A DNA stretch of 64,000 nt from Propioniciclava tarda. Lineage in GTDB: Bacteria; Actinomycetota; Actinomycetes; Propionibacteriales; Propionibacteriaceae. The notes beneath the pieces were generated by a model that ran no database searches, had not been told where the DNA came from, and saw only the letters and a program-made list of their open reading frames with translations. The stretch spans positions 62,001 through 126,000 of the forward strand of contig NZ_FXTL01000004.1 of the NCBI RefSeq assembly GCF_900182665.1, read 5' to 3'. Positions 33,636-43,100 of the stretch are shown here, piece after piece. The position numbers and the translations under genes are program-made. Position 1 is the first letter of the stretch; the number at the start of each line of letters is the position of its first letter.

Positions 33636-34211
33636 ATGAGCACTCGCGCACAGGTCGCATCGGCCCTGGCCTCCATCGGCGTCCTGACGCTGGGTTGGCA
33701 GGTCGGGACGGCGAATGGGCAGACCGTCGCGGCGACCACCACCACGACGACCTCCGGCACGTCCGGCACATCAACGACTTCCACCGCGTCCGGCACATCA
33801 ACGACTTCCACCGCGTCCGGCACATCAACGACTTCCACCGCGTCCGGCACATCAACGACTTCCACCGCGTCCGGCACCACGTCGACGGCGGCCAAAACCA
33901 CGACGACCACCACGGCCACGTCGACCTCGAGCCTCAAAGACGGCACCTTCGCGGGGGCGTCCTCGTCGAACCGATATGGCAGCGTCCAGGTGACGATTAC
34001 GGTCGCGGGCGGCAAGATCACGGCGGTCAACGCCACGGCGAACGCGAACGACGGCCACTCGGCCCAGATCAACAGCCGTGCGCTGCCGACGCTGAAGTCC
34101 GCGACGTTGTCGGCGCAGAGCGGCAACATCTCGACGGTGAGCGGCGCCACGTACACCTCGGTCAGCTACCAGACCTCCCTGCAGTCGGCGCTGGACCAGG
34201 CCAAGGCCTGA
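33636..34211 (+). CDS. Secreted FMN-binding domain protein with Thr/Ser repeat linker
   Basis: A 191-residue exported protein. The N-terminus (STRAQVASALASIGVLTLGW) looks like a signal or anchor helix. A threonine/serine-rich linker of about 60 residues follows, made of four identical 9-residue repeats (SGTSTTSTA), and then an FMN_bind domain (residues about 105-191) ends in SGATYTSVSY. Thr174 of that motif is the predicted covalent FMN attachment site. The next gene, 2 bp on, is ApbE, the enzyme that attaches FMN. The pair probably forms an extracytoplasmic electron-transfer module. AGAAGGA precedes the ATG. Confidence 0.9.
   Translation: MSTRAQVASALASIGVLTLGWQVGTANGQTVAATTTTTTSGTSGTSTTSTASGTSTTSTASGTSTTSTASGTSTTSTASGTTSTAAKTTTTTTATSTSSLKDGTFAGASSSNRYGSVQVTITVAGGKITAVNATANANDGHSAQINSRALPTLKSATLSAQSGNISTVSGATYTSVSYQTSLQSALDQAKA
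33762..33869 (+). repeat. Four perfect 27-bp tandem repeats
   Basis: Period 27, copies at 33762, 33789, 33816 and 33843, each starting TCCGGCACATCAACGACTTC, plus a partial fifth. They encode the Ser/Thr linker of the FMN-binding protein. Perfect identity suggests recent slippage expansion and probable copy-number variation between strains. Confidence 0.97.
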
Positions 34212-34213
34212 CC

Positions 34214-34942
34214 ATGACCGAGCCGTTCGTCTTCGAGGCCATGGGGACCGTCGTCAGCGTCACCGCCGCCGACGGCGTCCGACCCGAAACCCGGACCCGC
34301 CTGACGGACGCCTTCGAGGCCCTCGAGGACCGGTTCAGCCTCTGGCGTCCGGACGCCGAGGGCGCGCGCGTCGCGCGCCGCGAGGTGCTGGTGCCGCATG
34401 CCAGCCCGGAGTTTCGGGCGGTGTTCGACCAAGCGTTCGACTGGCGTGAGGCCACGGAGGGCAGCTTCACGCCGATGCGTCCGGACGGGGTCATCGACCT
34501 GTCCGGCATCGTGAAAGCCCTAGCCATTGCAGAAGCGGCCGACATCCTGGACGCCGACGGCCCCGACTGGTGCATCAACGCCGGCGGAGACGTGCTGGTG
34601 AGCGGCGTCCAGGTGGACGGGCGTCCGTGGGTCGTTGGGATCGTCGACCCCGACGACCGGACAGCCCTGCTGAGCCAGTTCACCAGCCGCGGCGGACGCC
34701 ACGCGGTCGCTACCTCCGGCGTCGCCGAGCGCGGCGAGCACGTCTGGCGCACGGGCGCGGACGCGACCTTCGGCCAGGTCACGGTGGCCGCCGACGACAT
34801 CGTGACCGCGGACGTGCTGGCGACTGCGATCCTCGCGGGCGGCCCGGATGCCCTCGAACGCTGCCAGGACCGCTGGTCCATCGAGGTCCTCGCCTGCGCC
34901 GTCGACGGACGCCTCTGGGCGTCCCCCGTCTTTCGCGCCTGA
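34214..34942 (+). CDS. apbE: FAD:protein FMN transferase (ApbE)
   Basis: A 242-residue ApbE-type enzyme, somewhat shorter than the usual 300-350 because it lacks the N-terminal lipoprotein signal. It splits FAD and links FMN to Thr/Ser of target proteins. Recognisable are AMGTVVSVT, the ALEDRFSLWRPDAEGARV segment, DLSGIVKALAIAEAADIL (normally D-x-G-x-x-x-K-G), the CINAGGDVLVSG strand, HAVATSGVAERG, and VTVAADDIVTADVLATAIL with the metal-binding region. It is coupled to the FMN-binding protein gene just upstream, its evident substrate. Without a signal it may act in the cytosol or be released otherwise. Confidence 0.92.
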   Translation: MTEPFVFEAMGTVVSVTAADGVRPETRTRLTDAFEALEDRFSLWRPDAEGARVARREVLVPHASPEFRAVFDQAFDWREATEGSFTPMRPDGVIDLSGIVKALAIAEAADILDADGPDWCINAGGDVLVSGVQVDGRPWVVGIVDPDDRTALLSQFTSRGGRHAVATSGVAERGEHVWRTGADATFGQVTVAADDIVTADVLATAILAGGPDALERCQDRWSIEVLACAVDGRLWASPVFRA

Positions 34943-35050
34943 GGCGTCCGGGGGCTCCCGAGAACGCGATCGCAAAGGCACTGCAAAGCGGCCTCCGGGC
35001 TGCGTGCTGACGCTGATGCCTGCCTGTGCAGCCATTTCTAAACTGGGGCC

Positions 35051-35482
35051 ATGCGGCTACCGGGAACGCTGGATGCGACGGTGCGCTACTTCGTCGTGAC
35101 TGGGCTCGGCTTGCTGGTGTTGGCCGTCGTGCCGGCGTCCGTCCTGGGTCCGGCTCCACTGTGGCGGCTCCCCGGCCGATCCGGCCCCACCGCCGCCAAC
35201 CTCCTCGCGGTCGCCTTGATCATCGCGGCCTGGCTCTACCTGAGCCTGATCGTCGGGCGGGTTGCGGTGGCCCAGCCGGACGCCGTGGCTCGCGTCCTAC
35301 TCGCGGTCAGCTTCGTGGGTCTCGTCGTGTTCGTGCTGACGGCGTCCTCGAGGTTGGACGCCGTGAGCGTCGGCTCGCTAGCCGTCGCGACCGCGGCCCA
35401 GGTTGGGATTTCATGGCGGGTGGCCCGCGTCGGCGTCCGAATCGCCGCAAGCGAACCTGAGGTGCCTGCCGGGCTGAAATGA
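35051..35482 (+). CDS. Small four-helix membrane protein, unknown function
   Basis: A 143-residue hydrophobic protein with four likely membrane helices (roughly residues 13-33, 48-68, 78-98 and 104-122). I do not recognise the family. The ATG at 35051 lies close to a GGGG stretch. Its stop overlaps the ATG of the phosphoribosyltransferase (ATGATG at 35479), so they are co-expressed. Confidence 0.65.
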   Translation: MRLPGTLDATVRYFVVTGLGLLVLAVVPASVLGPAPLWRLPGRSGPTAANLLAVALIIAAWLYLSLIVGRVAVAQPDAVARVLLAVSFVGLVVFVLTASSRLDAVSVGSLAVATAAQVGISWRVARVGVRIAASEPEVPAGLK

Positions 35483-35982
35483 TGTCGCCCATGGCGGATG
35501 AGCGGGAAGTGTTGACGTGGGAGCGGTTCGGATCGGCAACGCGTGAGCTCACGCAGATGGTCCTGGACTCGGGATTCGAGCCCGAGATCGTGTTGTCCAT
35601 CACGCGCGGCGGCCTGCTGCCCGCGGGTGCGATCGCCTATGCCCTCGACAACAAGAACATCCACATCATCAACGTCGAGTTCTACACCGGCGTCGACCAA
35701 CGGCTGCCCGAGCCCGTCTTCTTGCCGCCGCTGCCGGCGACCACGTACCTGGACGGCGCCACAGTGCTCATCGTTGACGACGTCGCCGACACCGGCGAGA
35801 CGCTGAAGCTGGTCCGGGAATTCTGCGACAAGCACGCCGTGGAGTCGCGCGTGGCCGTGCTGTACGAGAAGTCGCGCTCGGTGATCAAGTGCGACTACGT
35901 CTGGAAGCGCACCGATCAGTGGATCACGTTCCCCTGGTCCGCGCTGCCCCCGATGACGGCGTCCACCCGGGTCGACAACTAA
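35479..35982 (+). CDS. Phosphoribosyltransferase (purine type I)
   Basis: A 167-residue type I phosphoribosyltransferase. The PRPP-binding loop is VLIVDDVADTGETLKLV, with the flexible region ITRGGLLPAGAIAYAL before it and the base-contact segment KCDYVWKRTDQWITFPW near the end, as in xanthine/hypoxanthine-guanine PRTs of the short XGPRT kind. It would salvage a purine base to its nucleotide in the cytosol. ATG 35479 overlaps the previous gene; ATG 35491 (MADEREVL) is an equally good start. Purine salvage fits the two nucleobase permeases 10 kb away, though they are not in one operon. Confidence 0.88.
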   Translation: MMSPMADEREVLTWERFGSATRELTQMVLDSGFEPEIVLSITRGGLLPAGAIAYALDNKNIHIINVEFYTGVDQRLPEPVFLPPLPATTYLDGATVLIVDDVADTGETLKLVREFCDKHAVESRVAVLYEKSRSVIKCDYVWKRTDQWITFPWSALPPMTASTRVDN

Positions 35983-36248
35983 CCAAGCCAACCCGCAAGA
36001 CGTGTTCTTGGTGGTATTTGGGCCCTCGGAAGGGCTCTAACACCACCTTGATCCTCGCGCGCCGCCGCTAGCAGCAGCCATGTGAACACCAGGAGGAAGC
36101 CCAAGACGCCTGCCGCTCCCCATCGCACGCGTGTCGTGACCACCAGGACCACAGAGGTAGCACCCGCCACCAGCAGCACCGCGTCGCCGACGATGAACGC
36201 GACCGTGGTCGTGCCACCTGGCATGGCATCAAGCCAGTTCCGCAGCAC
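35979..36248 (-). CDS. Possible small membrane protein (two helices)
   Basis: An 89-codon GTG-started frame with two hydrophobic stretches (about 14-36 and 43-63) and a basic C-terminal tail. Its 3' end runs through the terminator-like hairpin of the phosphoribosyltransferase and overlaps that gene by four bases, and no good ribosome site is seen. It may be real or may be chance open frame. Confidence 0.3.
   Translation of the reverse strand: MLRNWLDAMPGGTTTVAFIVGDAVLLVAGATSVVLVVTTRVRWGAAGVLGFLLVFTWLLLAAAREDQGGVRALPRAQIPPRTRLAGWLG
36010..36047 (+). terminator. Hairpin after the phosphoribosyltransferase gene
   Basis: GGTGGT (36010-36015) pairs with ACCACC (36042-36047), with a GC-rich inner stem (GGGCCC/GGGCTC), starting 28 bp past the stop. 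Confidence 0.6.
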
Positions 36249-36303
36249 TAAGGGCTCACGCCGTCGGCGTGGTGGCGGGTACCGAATCCCCCGGCCATCG
36301 ACG

Positions 36304-36627
36304 TCAGATGAAGTCGGCGAGCGCCTTGATCAGGGCGGCCTTGGTCTTCCCGCCGGTCATCGAGTGCACCAGCTCGCCGTTGCTCCAGATCTGCAGCGTC
36401 GGCAGGCCCATGACGCCGTAGCGGGTCGGGACGTCGGTGTTCTCGTTGGTGTCGAGCTTGAGGAACCTCACCTTGTCGCCGTGCTCGCGGGCGAGCTCGT
36501 CGATGATCGGCGACAGCTGCTTGCAGGGCGAGCACCAGTCGGCCCAGTAGTCCACCATCACGGGCTTGGTCGACTTGAGCACCAGCTGCTCGAACGTGGT
36601 GTCCGTGACCTCTGCAACGTCTGACAT
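36304..36627 (-). CDS. trxA: Thioredoxin
   Basis: A 107-residue thioredoxin, the cytosolic disulfide reductant recharged by the TrxB encoded just upstream. The active site is DWCSPCK (Cys32, Cys35), with Ser in place of the near-universal Gly of WCGPC; the cis-proline loop MGLPTLQIW is intact. An AGAGGAGGAACCC ribosome site fixes the ATG at 36627. Between trxB and trxA are 159 bp with a hairpin and a 14-bp palindrome, so trxA probably has its own promoter as well. Confidence 0.95.
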   Translation of the reverse strand: MSDVAEVTDTTFEQLVLKSTKPVMVDYWADWCSPCKQLSPIIDELAREHGDKVRFLKLDTNENTDVPTRYGVMGLPTLQIWSNGELVHSMTGGKTKAALIKALADFI

Positions 36628-36668
36628 GGGTTCCTCCTCTGCGGCGACGACGCCACTGTAATAGGCCG

Positions 36669-36682
36669 CTCCGACATGTCGG
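36669..36682. promoter_or_regulatory. 14-bp perfect palindrome upstream of trxA
   Basis: TCCGACATGTCGGA, centred about 48 bp upstream of the trxA start. Its position and symmetry fit a regulator site; which regulator is unknown. Confidence 0.4.
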
Positions 36683-36711
36683 ACGGCCGACTCTTGGGGG
36701 CCTGATTTGTT

Positions 36712-36749
36712 GGCGGAGTTGTTGTTGCTGGACAACAGCAACTCCGCCC
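36712..36749 (-). terminator. Hairpin after trxB
   Basis: GGCGGAGTTG and the adjoining bases pair with CAGCAACTCCGCC over about 16 bp with one mismatch and a 4-base loop, 38 bp past the trxB stop. It is a likely (partial) terminator. Confidence 0.65.
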
Positions 36750-36786
36750 GCTGTTCACCGGACCGGCGCCCGCGGCGTCCGATCGA

Positions 36787-37719
36787 CTACGACTGGGCCA
36801 ACAGGTAACGCTCGGCGTCCAGCGCGGCCGCGCAGCCGGTGCCGGCGGCGGTGATCGCCTGGCGGTAGGTGTGGTCGACGAGGTCGCCCGCGGCGAAGAC
36901 GCCCGGCAGGTTCGTCGCCGTCGACCCGGACGCGACCTTCACGTAGCCGGCGTCGTCCAACTCGACCTGGCCCTTGACCAGCGCCGAGCGCGGGTCGTGA
37001 CCGATCGCGATGAACACGCCCTGGACGGCCAGTTCGCGTGTCTCGCCGGTGACCGTGTCGCGCAGGACGAGCGCCTCAACCGAGTTCTCGCCCTTGATGG
37101 CCTCGACGGTTGAGTTGAACACCAACTGAACCTTGGGGTCGTTCTCCACCCGGTCGACCATGATCTTGGACGCCCTCAGCTCGTCGCGGCGGTGCACCAG
37201 GTACACGACGGTGCCGAAGCGCGACAGGAACGTCGCCTCCTCGACCGCCGAGTCGCCGCCGCCGATGACGGCGATCGCCTTGTTCCGGAAGAAGAACCCG
37301 TCGCACGTCGCGCACCACGAGACGCCCTTGCCGGACAGACGATCCTCGTCGGCGAGCCCGAGCCGCCGGTAGCCGGACCCCATCGCCAGGATCACCGTCT
37401 TGGCCTCGTACCAGGTCCCCTCCGAGTCGCGCACCCGCTTGATCGGACCCGTCAGGTCGACCTCGACCACGTCGTCGGCGATCAGCTCGGCGCCGAACCG
37501 CTCCGCCTGGGCCTTCATGTTCATCATCAGGTCCGGACCCATGACGCCCTCGGGGAAGCCCGGGAAGTTCTCGACCTCGGTGGTGTTCATCAGCGCGCCG
37601 CCGGCCTCCAGGGCCCCCTCGAACACCAGCGGCTTCAGCGCCGCTCGGGCGGCGTAGATCGCCGAGGTGTAGCCGGTCGGGCCGGATCCGATGATGATGA
37701 CTTCGCGGACGTCGCTCAT
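36787..37719 (-). CDS. trxB: Thioredoxin reductase
   Basis: A 310-residue FAD/NADPH disulfide reductase that reduces TrxA. FAD-binding [20 protein letters not shown] is at the N-terminus, the redox pair lies in [11 protein letters not shown], the NADPH fold is [20 protein letters not shown], and the closing [23 protein letters not shown] contains the conserved FAD aspartate. ATG 37719 is fixed by GAGGAATC just upstream. The murJ-trxB-trxA order is widely kept near the actinobacterial replication origin; a sigM gene often found between murJ and trxB is missing here. Confidence 0.97.
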   Translation of the reverse strand: MSDVREVIIIGSGPTGYTSAIYAARAALKPLVFEGALEAGGALMNTTEVENFPGFPEGVMGPDLMMNMKAQAERFGAELIADDVVEVDLTGPIKRVRDSEGTWYEAKTVILAMGSGYRRLGLADEDRLSGKGVSWCATCDGFFFRNKAIAVIGGGDSAVEEATFLSRFGTVVYLVHRRDELRASKIMVDRVENDPKVQLVFNSTVEAIKGENSVEALVLRDTVTGETRELAVQGVFIAIGHDPRSALVKGQVELDDAGYVKVASGSTATNLPGVFAAGDLVDHTYRQAITAAGTGCAAALDAERYLLAQS

Positions 37720-37828
37720 GATTCCTCGCTGGACGGTGGCACTGCGGGACAGCCTATCGGCGTCCCACGAGCCTGGAACGCCCCAACCGGACGCGCCTAT
37801 TCCGATCACTTTCGCCGCGCCCGAGCGC

Positions 37829-40800
37829 CTACGACGACACTGAGATGTCGGCGATCGCTGCCTGGAAGCCGGCCCCCGAGCCGAGGTCCGGCAGCTTGGT
37901 GATGTAGACCAGCACGTACCGCGTCTGGACGGGCTTCGTCGGCGTGAGCGTGCTCTCCCCGAGGCTGCCCGGCCCGGACGCCACCACGCGCCAGTCCTTC
38001 TGCGTCGCCATGGACGCCGCCCCTGGGTCGCCGGCGGGCACCCTGATCTCGAGGTCGGTCGGACCAGTCGCCACCGTCACCCGGACCGACGTCACCGTCT
38101 GCACGGCCCCCAGGTCGAGCAGCAGCCCGACGCCGGGCTTGCGTCCGTTGAACGCAGCCGACTTGCCGTACTTCTCGGTCTTCCACAGCGTGCCGGCCTG
38201 GCCGTCGGTCGCCAGCGCCGCCTGCGTGCCGTTCTCGGAGTCGTCGCCGCCGTCCGCCTTCGGGTCGAAATCGCGGACGCCGACGATCGCGATCGGCGTG
38301 TGGACCGGCGCGACCGGCCTGGACGCCCGGTACTGGTTCACGAAGACCCCCGCCATGCCGGCGACCAGCGCCACCAGGAAGCAGACGATCAGCAGTCGGA
38401 ACCAGAAGTGCTTGCGCGGCTGGGTGATGGCGACGAGGTCGCGCTCCGGCGTCGGGGCCGGGATGGGCGTCGACAGCTCGTCGTGCTCGCTCGGCGTCGA
38501 GGACGACGGGGCGCCCTCGAACGGGAAGGGGATCGGGGCGGTGGCGTCCAGGGCCGGCAGCCCCGGGTCGTCCGAGGCGTCGGCGTCGACGACGGCGTCC
38601 ACGCGCAGCGGTCGCCGCTGCCCGGCCGGCAGCACCGGGGCGGGCGGGGCGGGGGTCGACACCTGGGGTAGGGCCGCCGCGGTCGGCGTCCAGGTCTCCT
38701 CCTCCTCGTCCGTGGGCGCCCAGGCGGCGGTCTCGTCCAACGTGGACGCCAACACGGCCCGCTGCGGACGCACCACCGGCACGGGCGGCGGGATCGGCGT
38801 CGCCCCGTGCGGCAGCGCCGGACGCGTCGTCGCCACCAGCGGGATCGGGTACTGCAGCCGTTGCTCCAGCAGGCGCGAGGCGTCCGCGCCCTGCAGGATG
38901 TCGGCCAGCGCGGACGCCACCGCGGACGCCGTCTGCAGCGGCGGCTGGGGGCTGGCGATGGGGGTCAGGATGCGGTCGATGACGTCGGCCACGGCGTCCG
39001 ACAGTTCCGGACGCAGCTCGCCGGGCGCGAGGACGCGACCGCGGGCGTCCCGGGGCGACTCGGGCAGGCCGTAGGCCGGACCGTCAGGCCAGCAGCCCAG
39101 CAGCGACGCGAAGAGCACGAGCCCGAGCCCGCGGACGTCCGCGCGCTCGCCGCTGACGCCGCCGTCCGGGCTGGGGGCGAGCGCCTCTTCGAGCAGGAAG
39201 CCGACGATCTTGACGTTGCCGGACGCCGTGATGACGACCGTGTCCGGGTTGAGGTGCCGGTGGTAGAGGCCGTCGGCGTGCAGCGCGATCAGGCCCTCGG
39301 CCAGCTGCCGGACGATCCAGCAGGCCTCGATCTCGCTCATCGCCCCGCGGCGCAGGGCCAGCTCCAGCGACTGCCCAGGCGCGTACTCGCAGGGCACCAT
39401 CGCCCCGTACGTCTGGCCCTCGACGAGCACCGCGTCCCACACGCGCAGGAACCGCGAGTCGAGGACGCGTCCGGACTCGCGTGCCGCGTCCAGCACGTCG
39501 AGCGCCCGCGGCGCCCCGGCGGGCAGCACGTGCAGCAGCACCGGACGCGACAGCGTCTGGTCGCGCGCCAGCCAGGTCAGCGCCTGGCCGCGGCGCACCA
39601 GCAGCCGGTCGAGGCGGTAGCGCCGGTCGAGCACGTCGCCGGGCTGGACGAACGCGTCGGCGTCCACCTCGGGCGCCGAGATGGGGGCGTCCGGGTCGGG
39701 GTAGTTGAGCAGCGGCGTGAGCCGGATGGCGTCCGCCTCGGTCAGCTCGGACGCCACGACGTCGCCTTCGTCGGTGCCGGGTGCCCAGTCGTCTGCTCGG
39801 ACGCCGCCGCGGCCTCGCCGCAGGCCGAGGCGGCGCGCCACGGCGTCCAGGATGACGGCGACTTCGCTGAGGCCGAGCAGACGGGCCAAGGGGATGAACA
39901 GGCCGCCGAAGACCAGTCCGGCGACGACGAACCCGGCCGCCACGATCGGCTTGCCGCGGTCGGCCGCGAACGCCGTGATGCCCCAGGCGAGCGCCGCCCC
40001 GGGCAGGGTGGCGGCGAGCACGCGGACCACGTGGCCGAGCATCGTGCCGCCGCCCAGATCGGGCAGTCGCCGGGCGAGCGAGCGGAAGGTGATGAAGGCG
40101 CCGAGCAGGTACGAGATCGAGTACGCCAGCGCGAGGCGCGGGGCGACCGTGAGCGGGTTCGGGTCGAGCTGGACCCAGCCCCAGGCCAGCAGCGCGTTCG
40201 CGCCCGAGATCCAGATCTGGAGGCCGAAGACGGTCCGCATGTTCTCGAGCGCGTAGAAGCCGCGCAGGTAGACGTACTGGATCGTGTACGGCACCAGCCC
40301 GACCGCGAAGCACATCAGCGTCAGCGCGACGGCGTGCCAGTCGGACGCCCCCGCGCCGTTGCCGAACACCAGGTTGGCGAAGGGGTTCGCGAGCACGCCG
40401 AGCCCGACGGCCGCGGGGACGATGAAGGTGTTCGCCAGGCGGAGCGTCCGGCTGGTCTCGCCGGCGACCCCCGGCAGGTCGCCGGCGGCGGCGAGCCTGG
40501 ACGCCGACGGCAGCAGCGCCGTCGCGAGGCTCACGGTGAGCAGCGAGTGGGGGAGGATCCAGGTCAGGTAGGCCTCGTTGTAGGCCAGCAGTCCGGGGCC
40601 GGGTTTTGCGGGGTCGACGATGGTCGCCGCGCTGGCCAGGCGTGTGACGACGACGGCGGCCAGCTGGGTCAAGACGACGTAGCCGATCGCCCACTTGGCC
40701 AGGTGGAACGTCGCGCCGAGTCCCGAGCCGCGCAGGTCGAAGCGCGGACGGTAGCGGAGCCCTAGCGCCCGCATCGCCGGGATCAGGACCAGCGTCTGCG

Positions 40801-41464
40801 CGATGATGCCGACCGTTGACCCGACGCCGAGCACCAGCACCTGCTCGCGGGTGAAGGGCACCGAGTGATCGGACTGGGATGCCCACGCGATCGCGTACCC
40901 GCCCAGCACCACGATCTGGACGAGGTTGTTCACGATCGGCGCCCACATCATCGGGCCGAACTTGTCGCGCGCGTTGAGCACCTGCCCGATCAGGAAGAAC
41001 GCGCCGTAGAAGAACAGCTGCGGCATCGTCAGGTAGGCGAGGAAGAACAGGGCGTCGCGGTGGCCGGCGAGGCGTCCAGCAGTCCAGGCGTCGCCCATCC
41101 ACAGGCTCATCAGCTGCGGCGTGAAGACGAGGGCGAACGCCGTCACCACCGCCAGCGCCACCAAGAAGGCGGTCATGATGCGGTTGATGAAGGCGACCCC
41201 GCCGTCGGCGTCCGAACGAATATGCCGGACGATCTGCGGCACCAGCACGGTGTTGAGGGCCCCGCCGGCGAAGATCATGTAGAGGTTGTTGGGGACGACC
41301 GTCGCGAGGGTGAAGGTGTCGCCTTGGGTGGTCACGTTGCCGAGGGCGAACGCGACGAGCATGGTCCGGACGAAGCCCAGGATGCGCGAGACCATCGTCC
41401 CGGACGCCATCACGGCGGTCGCGCTGAGCAGCCGCTTGCTCGAACCCGATGCGGCGTCAGTCAC
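37829..41464 (-). CDS. murJ: MurJ lipid II flippase fused to a pseudokinase and C-terminal extracellular domain
   Basis: A 1211-residue membrane protein. Residues 1-540 are the MviN/MurJ fold with about 14 helices ([20 protein letters not shown] at the start) that flips lipid II across the membrane for peptidoglycan synthesis. Residues about 610-870 resemble a Ser/Thr kinase but are dead: the VAIK lysine is replaced (PVLLHVL), HRD reads HRH in [13 protein letters not shown], and DFG reads VGF. A Pro-rich linker, one membrane helix ([20 protein letters not shown]) and an extracellular beta-sandwich-like domain follow. The same architecture is known from mycobacterial MviN, where phosphorylation by PknB recruits FhaA. 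The start is a GTG at 41464. It is divergent from cca. Confidence 0.95.
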   Translation of the reverse strand: MTDAASGSSKRLLSATAVMASGTMVSRILGFVRTMLVAFALGNVTTQGDTFTLATVVPNNLYMIFAGGALNTVLVPQIVRHIRSDADGGVAFINRIMTAFLVALAVVTAFALVFTPQLMSLWMGDAWTAGRLAGHRDALFFLAYLTMPQLFFYGAFFLIGQVLNARDKFGPMMWAPIVNNLVQIVVLGGYAIAWASQSDHSVPFTREQVLVLGVGSTVGIIAQTLVLIPAMRALGLRYRPRFDLRGSGLGATFHLAKWAIGYVVLTQLAAVVVTRLASAATIVDPAKPGPGLLAYNEAYLTWILPHSLLTVSLATALLPSASRLAAAGDLPGVAGETSRTLRLANTFIVPAAVGLGVLANPFANLVFGNGAGASDWHAVALTLMCFAVGLVPYTIQYVYLRGFYALENMRTVFGLQIWISGANALLAWGWVQLDPNPLTVAPRLALAYSISYLLGAFITFRSLARRLPDLGGGTMLGHVVRVLAATLPGAALAWGITAFAADRGKPIVAAGFVVAGLVFGGLFIPLARLLGLSEVAVILDAVARRLGLRRGRGGVRADDWAPGTDEGDVVASELTEADAIRLTPLLNYPDPDAPISAPEVDADAFVQPGDVLDRRYRLDRLLVRRGQALTWLARDQTLSRPVLLHVLPAGAPRALDVLDAARESGRVLDSRFLRVWDAVLVEGQTYGAMVPCEYAPGQSLELALRRGAMSEIEACWIVRQLAEGLIALHADGLYHRHLNPDTVVITASGNVKIVGFLLEEALAPSPDGGVSGERADVRGLGLVLFASLLGCWPDGPAYGLPESPRDARGRVLAPGELRPELSDAVADVIDRILTPIASPQPPLQTASAVASALADILQGADASRLLEQRLQYPIPLVATTRPALPHGATPIPPPVPVVRPQRAVLASTLDETAAWAPTDEEEETWTPTAAALPQVSTPAPPAPVLPAGQRRPLRVDAVVDADASDDPGLPALDATAPIPFPFEGAPSSSTPSEHDELSTPIPAPTPERDLVAITQPRKHFWFRLLIVCFLVALVAGMAGVFVNQYRASRPVAPVHTPIAIVGVRDFDPKADGGDDSENGTQAALATDGQAGTLWKTEKYGKSAAFNGRKPGVGLLLDLGAVQTVTSVRVTVATGPTDLEIRVPAGDPGAASMATQKDWRVVASGPGSLGESTLTPTKPVQTRYVLVYITKLPDLGSGAGFQAAIADISVSS

Positions 41465-41582
41465 GGCGTCCGCCCGGGGTGTGGACCGTCGCCAGCCGTG
41501 CCACGGTCGTGCCGACCCAGCGCGGGCGGCGGCGGGACGGCTCGCTCACCCGCCCATCGTAGGCCCGGTAAGCTGGCCGACC

Positions 41583-43025
41583 GTGTCATCTCTGAGCCCG
41601 TCGCAGCGTCAGTCGCTGGAGCGCGTCGTGCTGGACGCCCCCGCGATCGGCTCTCTGGCGTCCGCTTTCGCCGCGGCTGGGCACGAGTTGCACCTCGTGG
41701 GGGGCTCGGTGCGCGATGCCCTGATCGGTCGCCTCGGCAACGACTTGGACTTCACGACGGACGCGCGTCCGGACGCCATCGAGCGGCTGCTGCGGACGGT
41801 GACCCGGGCGACGTGGGACATGGGACGGGAGTTCGGCACCATCGGCGGACGCGTCCGGGAGGCCGACGGCCGCGAATGGATCGTCGAGATCACCACCTAT
41901 CGTGCGGACGCCTACGACCCCGCCTCACGGAAGCCCCTGGTGGCCTTCGGGGACGTGCTGGTCGACGACCTGAAGCGGCGCGACTTCCGGGTCAATGCGA
42001 TGGCGTTGTCGGTCGTGACTGGGGCGTTCACCGATCCGTTCGACGGGCTCGCGGACCTCGAGAACCGGGTGATCCGGACGCCGGCGTCCGCGGAGCTGTC
42101 GTTCGGAGACGACCCGCTGCGGATGATGCGGGCGGCCCGGTTCGTGTCGCAGTTGGGCTTCGTGGCTGATCCGGCGGTGGTGACGGCGATGCGCGAGATG
42201 GCCAGGCGGCTGTCGATCATCTCGGCTGAGCGGGTGCGCGACGAACTGTCGAAGTTGATGCTGTCGGCGTCCCCCTGGCCGGGACTGGACCTCTTGGTCG
42301 ACACCGGACTCGCTGAGCTGGTGCTGCCCGAGGTCGCTGCGCTGCGCGCCGAGGTGGACGAGCACAAGCGCCACAAGAACATCTACCTGCACACTCTCAC
42401 CGTGCTCGACAACGTCATCACGTTGGAGCGGGAGCGGGGGCACGGGCCCGATCTGATCGTTCGGATGGCGGCCCTGCTGCACGACATCGGCAAGCCCCGG
42501 ACGAAGCGGTTCGAAGCCGGCGGGGTCACCTTCCACCACCACGACGTGGTCGGCGCCAAGATGGCGAAGAAGCGGCTGACGGAACTGCGGTTCTCGTCCG
42601 ACGAGATCAAGTCGATCTGCCTGCTCATCGAGCTGCACCTGCGGTTCCACGGGTACGCGGAGGCGGACTGGTCCGACTCGGCGGTGCGGCGGTACGTGCG
42701 CGACGCGGGGCCCGAACTCGAGCGGCTGCACATCCTGACCCGCGCCGACTGCACCACGCGGAACGTCCGCAAGGCCCACCGGCTGCGGACGGCGTACGAG
42801 CAGTTGGAGTTCCGCATCGACGCGCTGGCCGAGGCCGAGGAGTTGGACGCCATGCGTCCGGATCTCGATGGGGTGGCGATCATGGGCCTGCTCGGGATCG
42901 GGCCAGGTCCGGTGGTCGGGGAGGCCTACCGGTTCTTGCTGGAGCGTCGGCTGGACGAGGGTCCGCTGGGCGAAGAACGAGCGCGCGAAGAGTTGCTCGC
43001 CTGGTGGGCGTCCCGGCCAAGCTAG
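41583..43025 (+). CDS. cca: CCA-adding tRNA nucleotidyltransferase with HD domain
   Basis: A 480-residue class II nucleotidyltransferase that builds or repairs the 3'-CCA of tRNA without a template. The polymerase core has LHLVGGSVRDALIG and the metal aspartates in DLDFTTDARP. The nucleotide-recognition segment is KRRDFRVNAMAL, followed by DPLRMMRAARFVSQLGF. A metal-dependent HD domain follows (MAALLHDIGKPRTKR), typical of actinobacterial and gamma-proteobacterial enzymes. The start is GTG 41583; the frame upstream overlaps the divergent murJ gene and is not coding. Confidence 0.95.
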   Translation: MSSLSPSQRQSLERVVLDAPAIGSLASAFAAAGHELHLVGGSVRDALIGRLGNDLDFTTDARPDAIERLLRTVTRATWDMGREFGTIGGRVREADGREWIVEITTYRADAYDPASRKPLVAFGDVLVDDLKRRDFRVNAMALSVVTGAFTDPFDGLADLENRVIRTPASAELSFGDDPLRMMRAARFVSQLGFVADPAVVTAMREMARRLSIISAERVRDELSKLMLSASPWPGLDLLVDTGLAELVLPEVAALRAEVDEHKRHKNIYLHTLTVLDNVITLERERGHGPDLIVRMAALLHDIGKPRTKRFEAGGVTFHHHDVVGAKMAKKRLTELRFSSDEIKSICLLIELHLRFHGYAEADWSDSAVRRYVRDAGPELERLHILTRADCTTRNVRKAHRLRTAYEQLEFRIDALAEAEELDAMRPDLDGVAIMGLLGIGPGPVVGEAYRFLLERRLDEGPLGEERAREELLAWWASRPS

Positions 43026-43026
43026 G

Positions 43027-43070
43027 TTCCCTGAGCCCGTCGACGGCCGTTCCCTGAGCCTGTCGAAGGG
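43027..43070. repeat. REP-like repeat (family D) after cca
   Basis: Two near-identical units, TTCCCTGAGCCCGTCGACGG and TTCCCTGAGCCTGTCGAAGG, in direct orientation right after the cca stop. They share the core of the copies at 7618 and 24356. Confidence 0.8.
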
Positions 43071-43100
43071 CGGCGTCCGGACCTGGCTTAGGCTGACGGG

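Noticed and set aside
33762-33869. CRISPR-like array of 27-bp repeats
   Set aside because: The repeats have no unique spacers, are fully in frame, and encode the Ser/Thr linker of the FMN-binding protein.
39084-41102. Long open frame of 672 codons within the murJ region
   Set aside because: It is a shifted-frame shadow of murJ with Arg/Pro-rich composition and no motifs. Similar long shadows oppose pyc, xdh and the PRC-barrel gene, as expected at this GC content.
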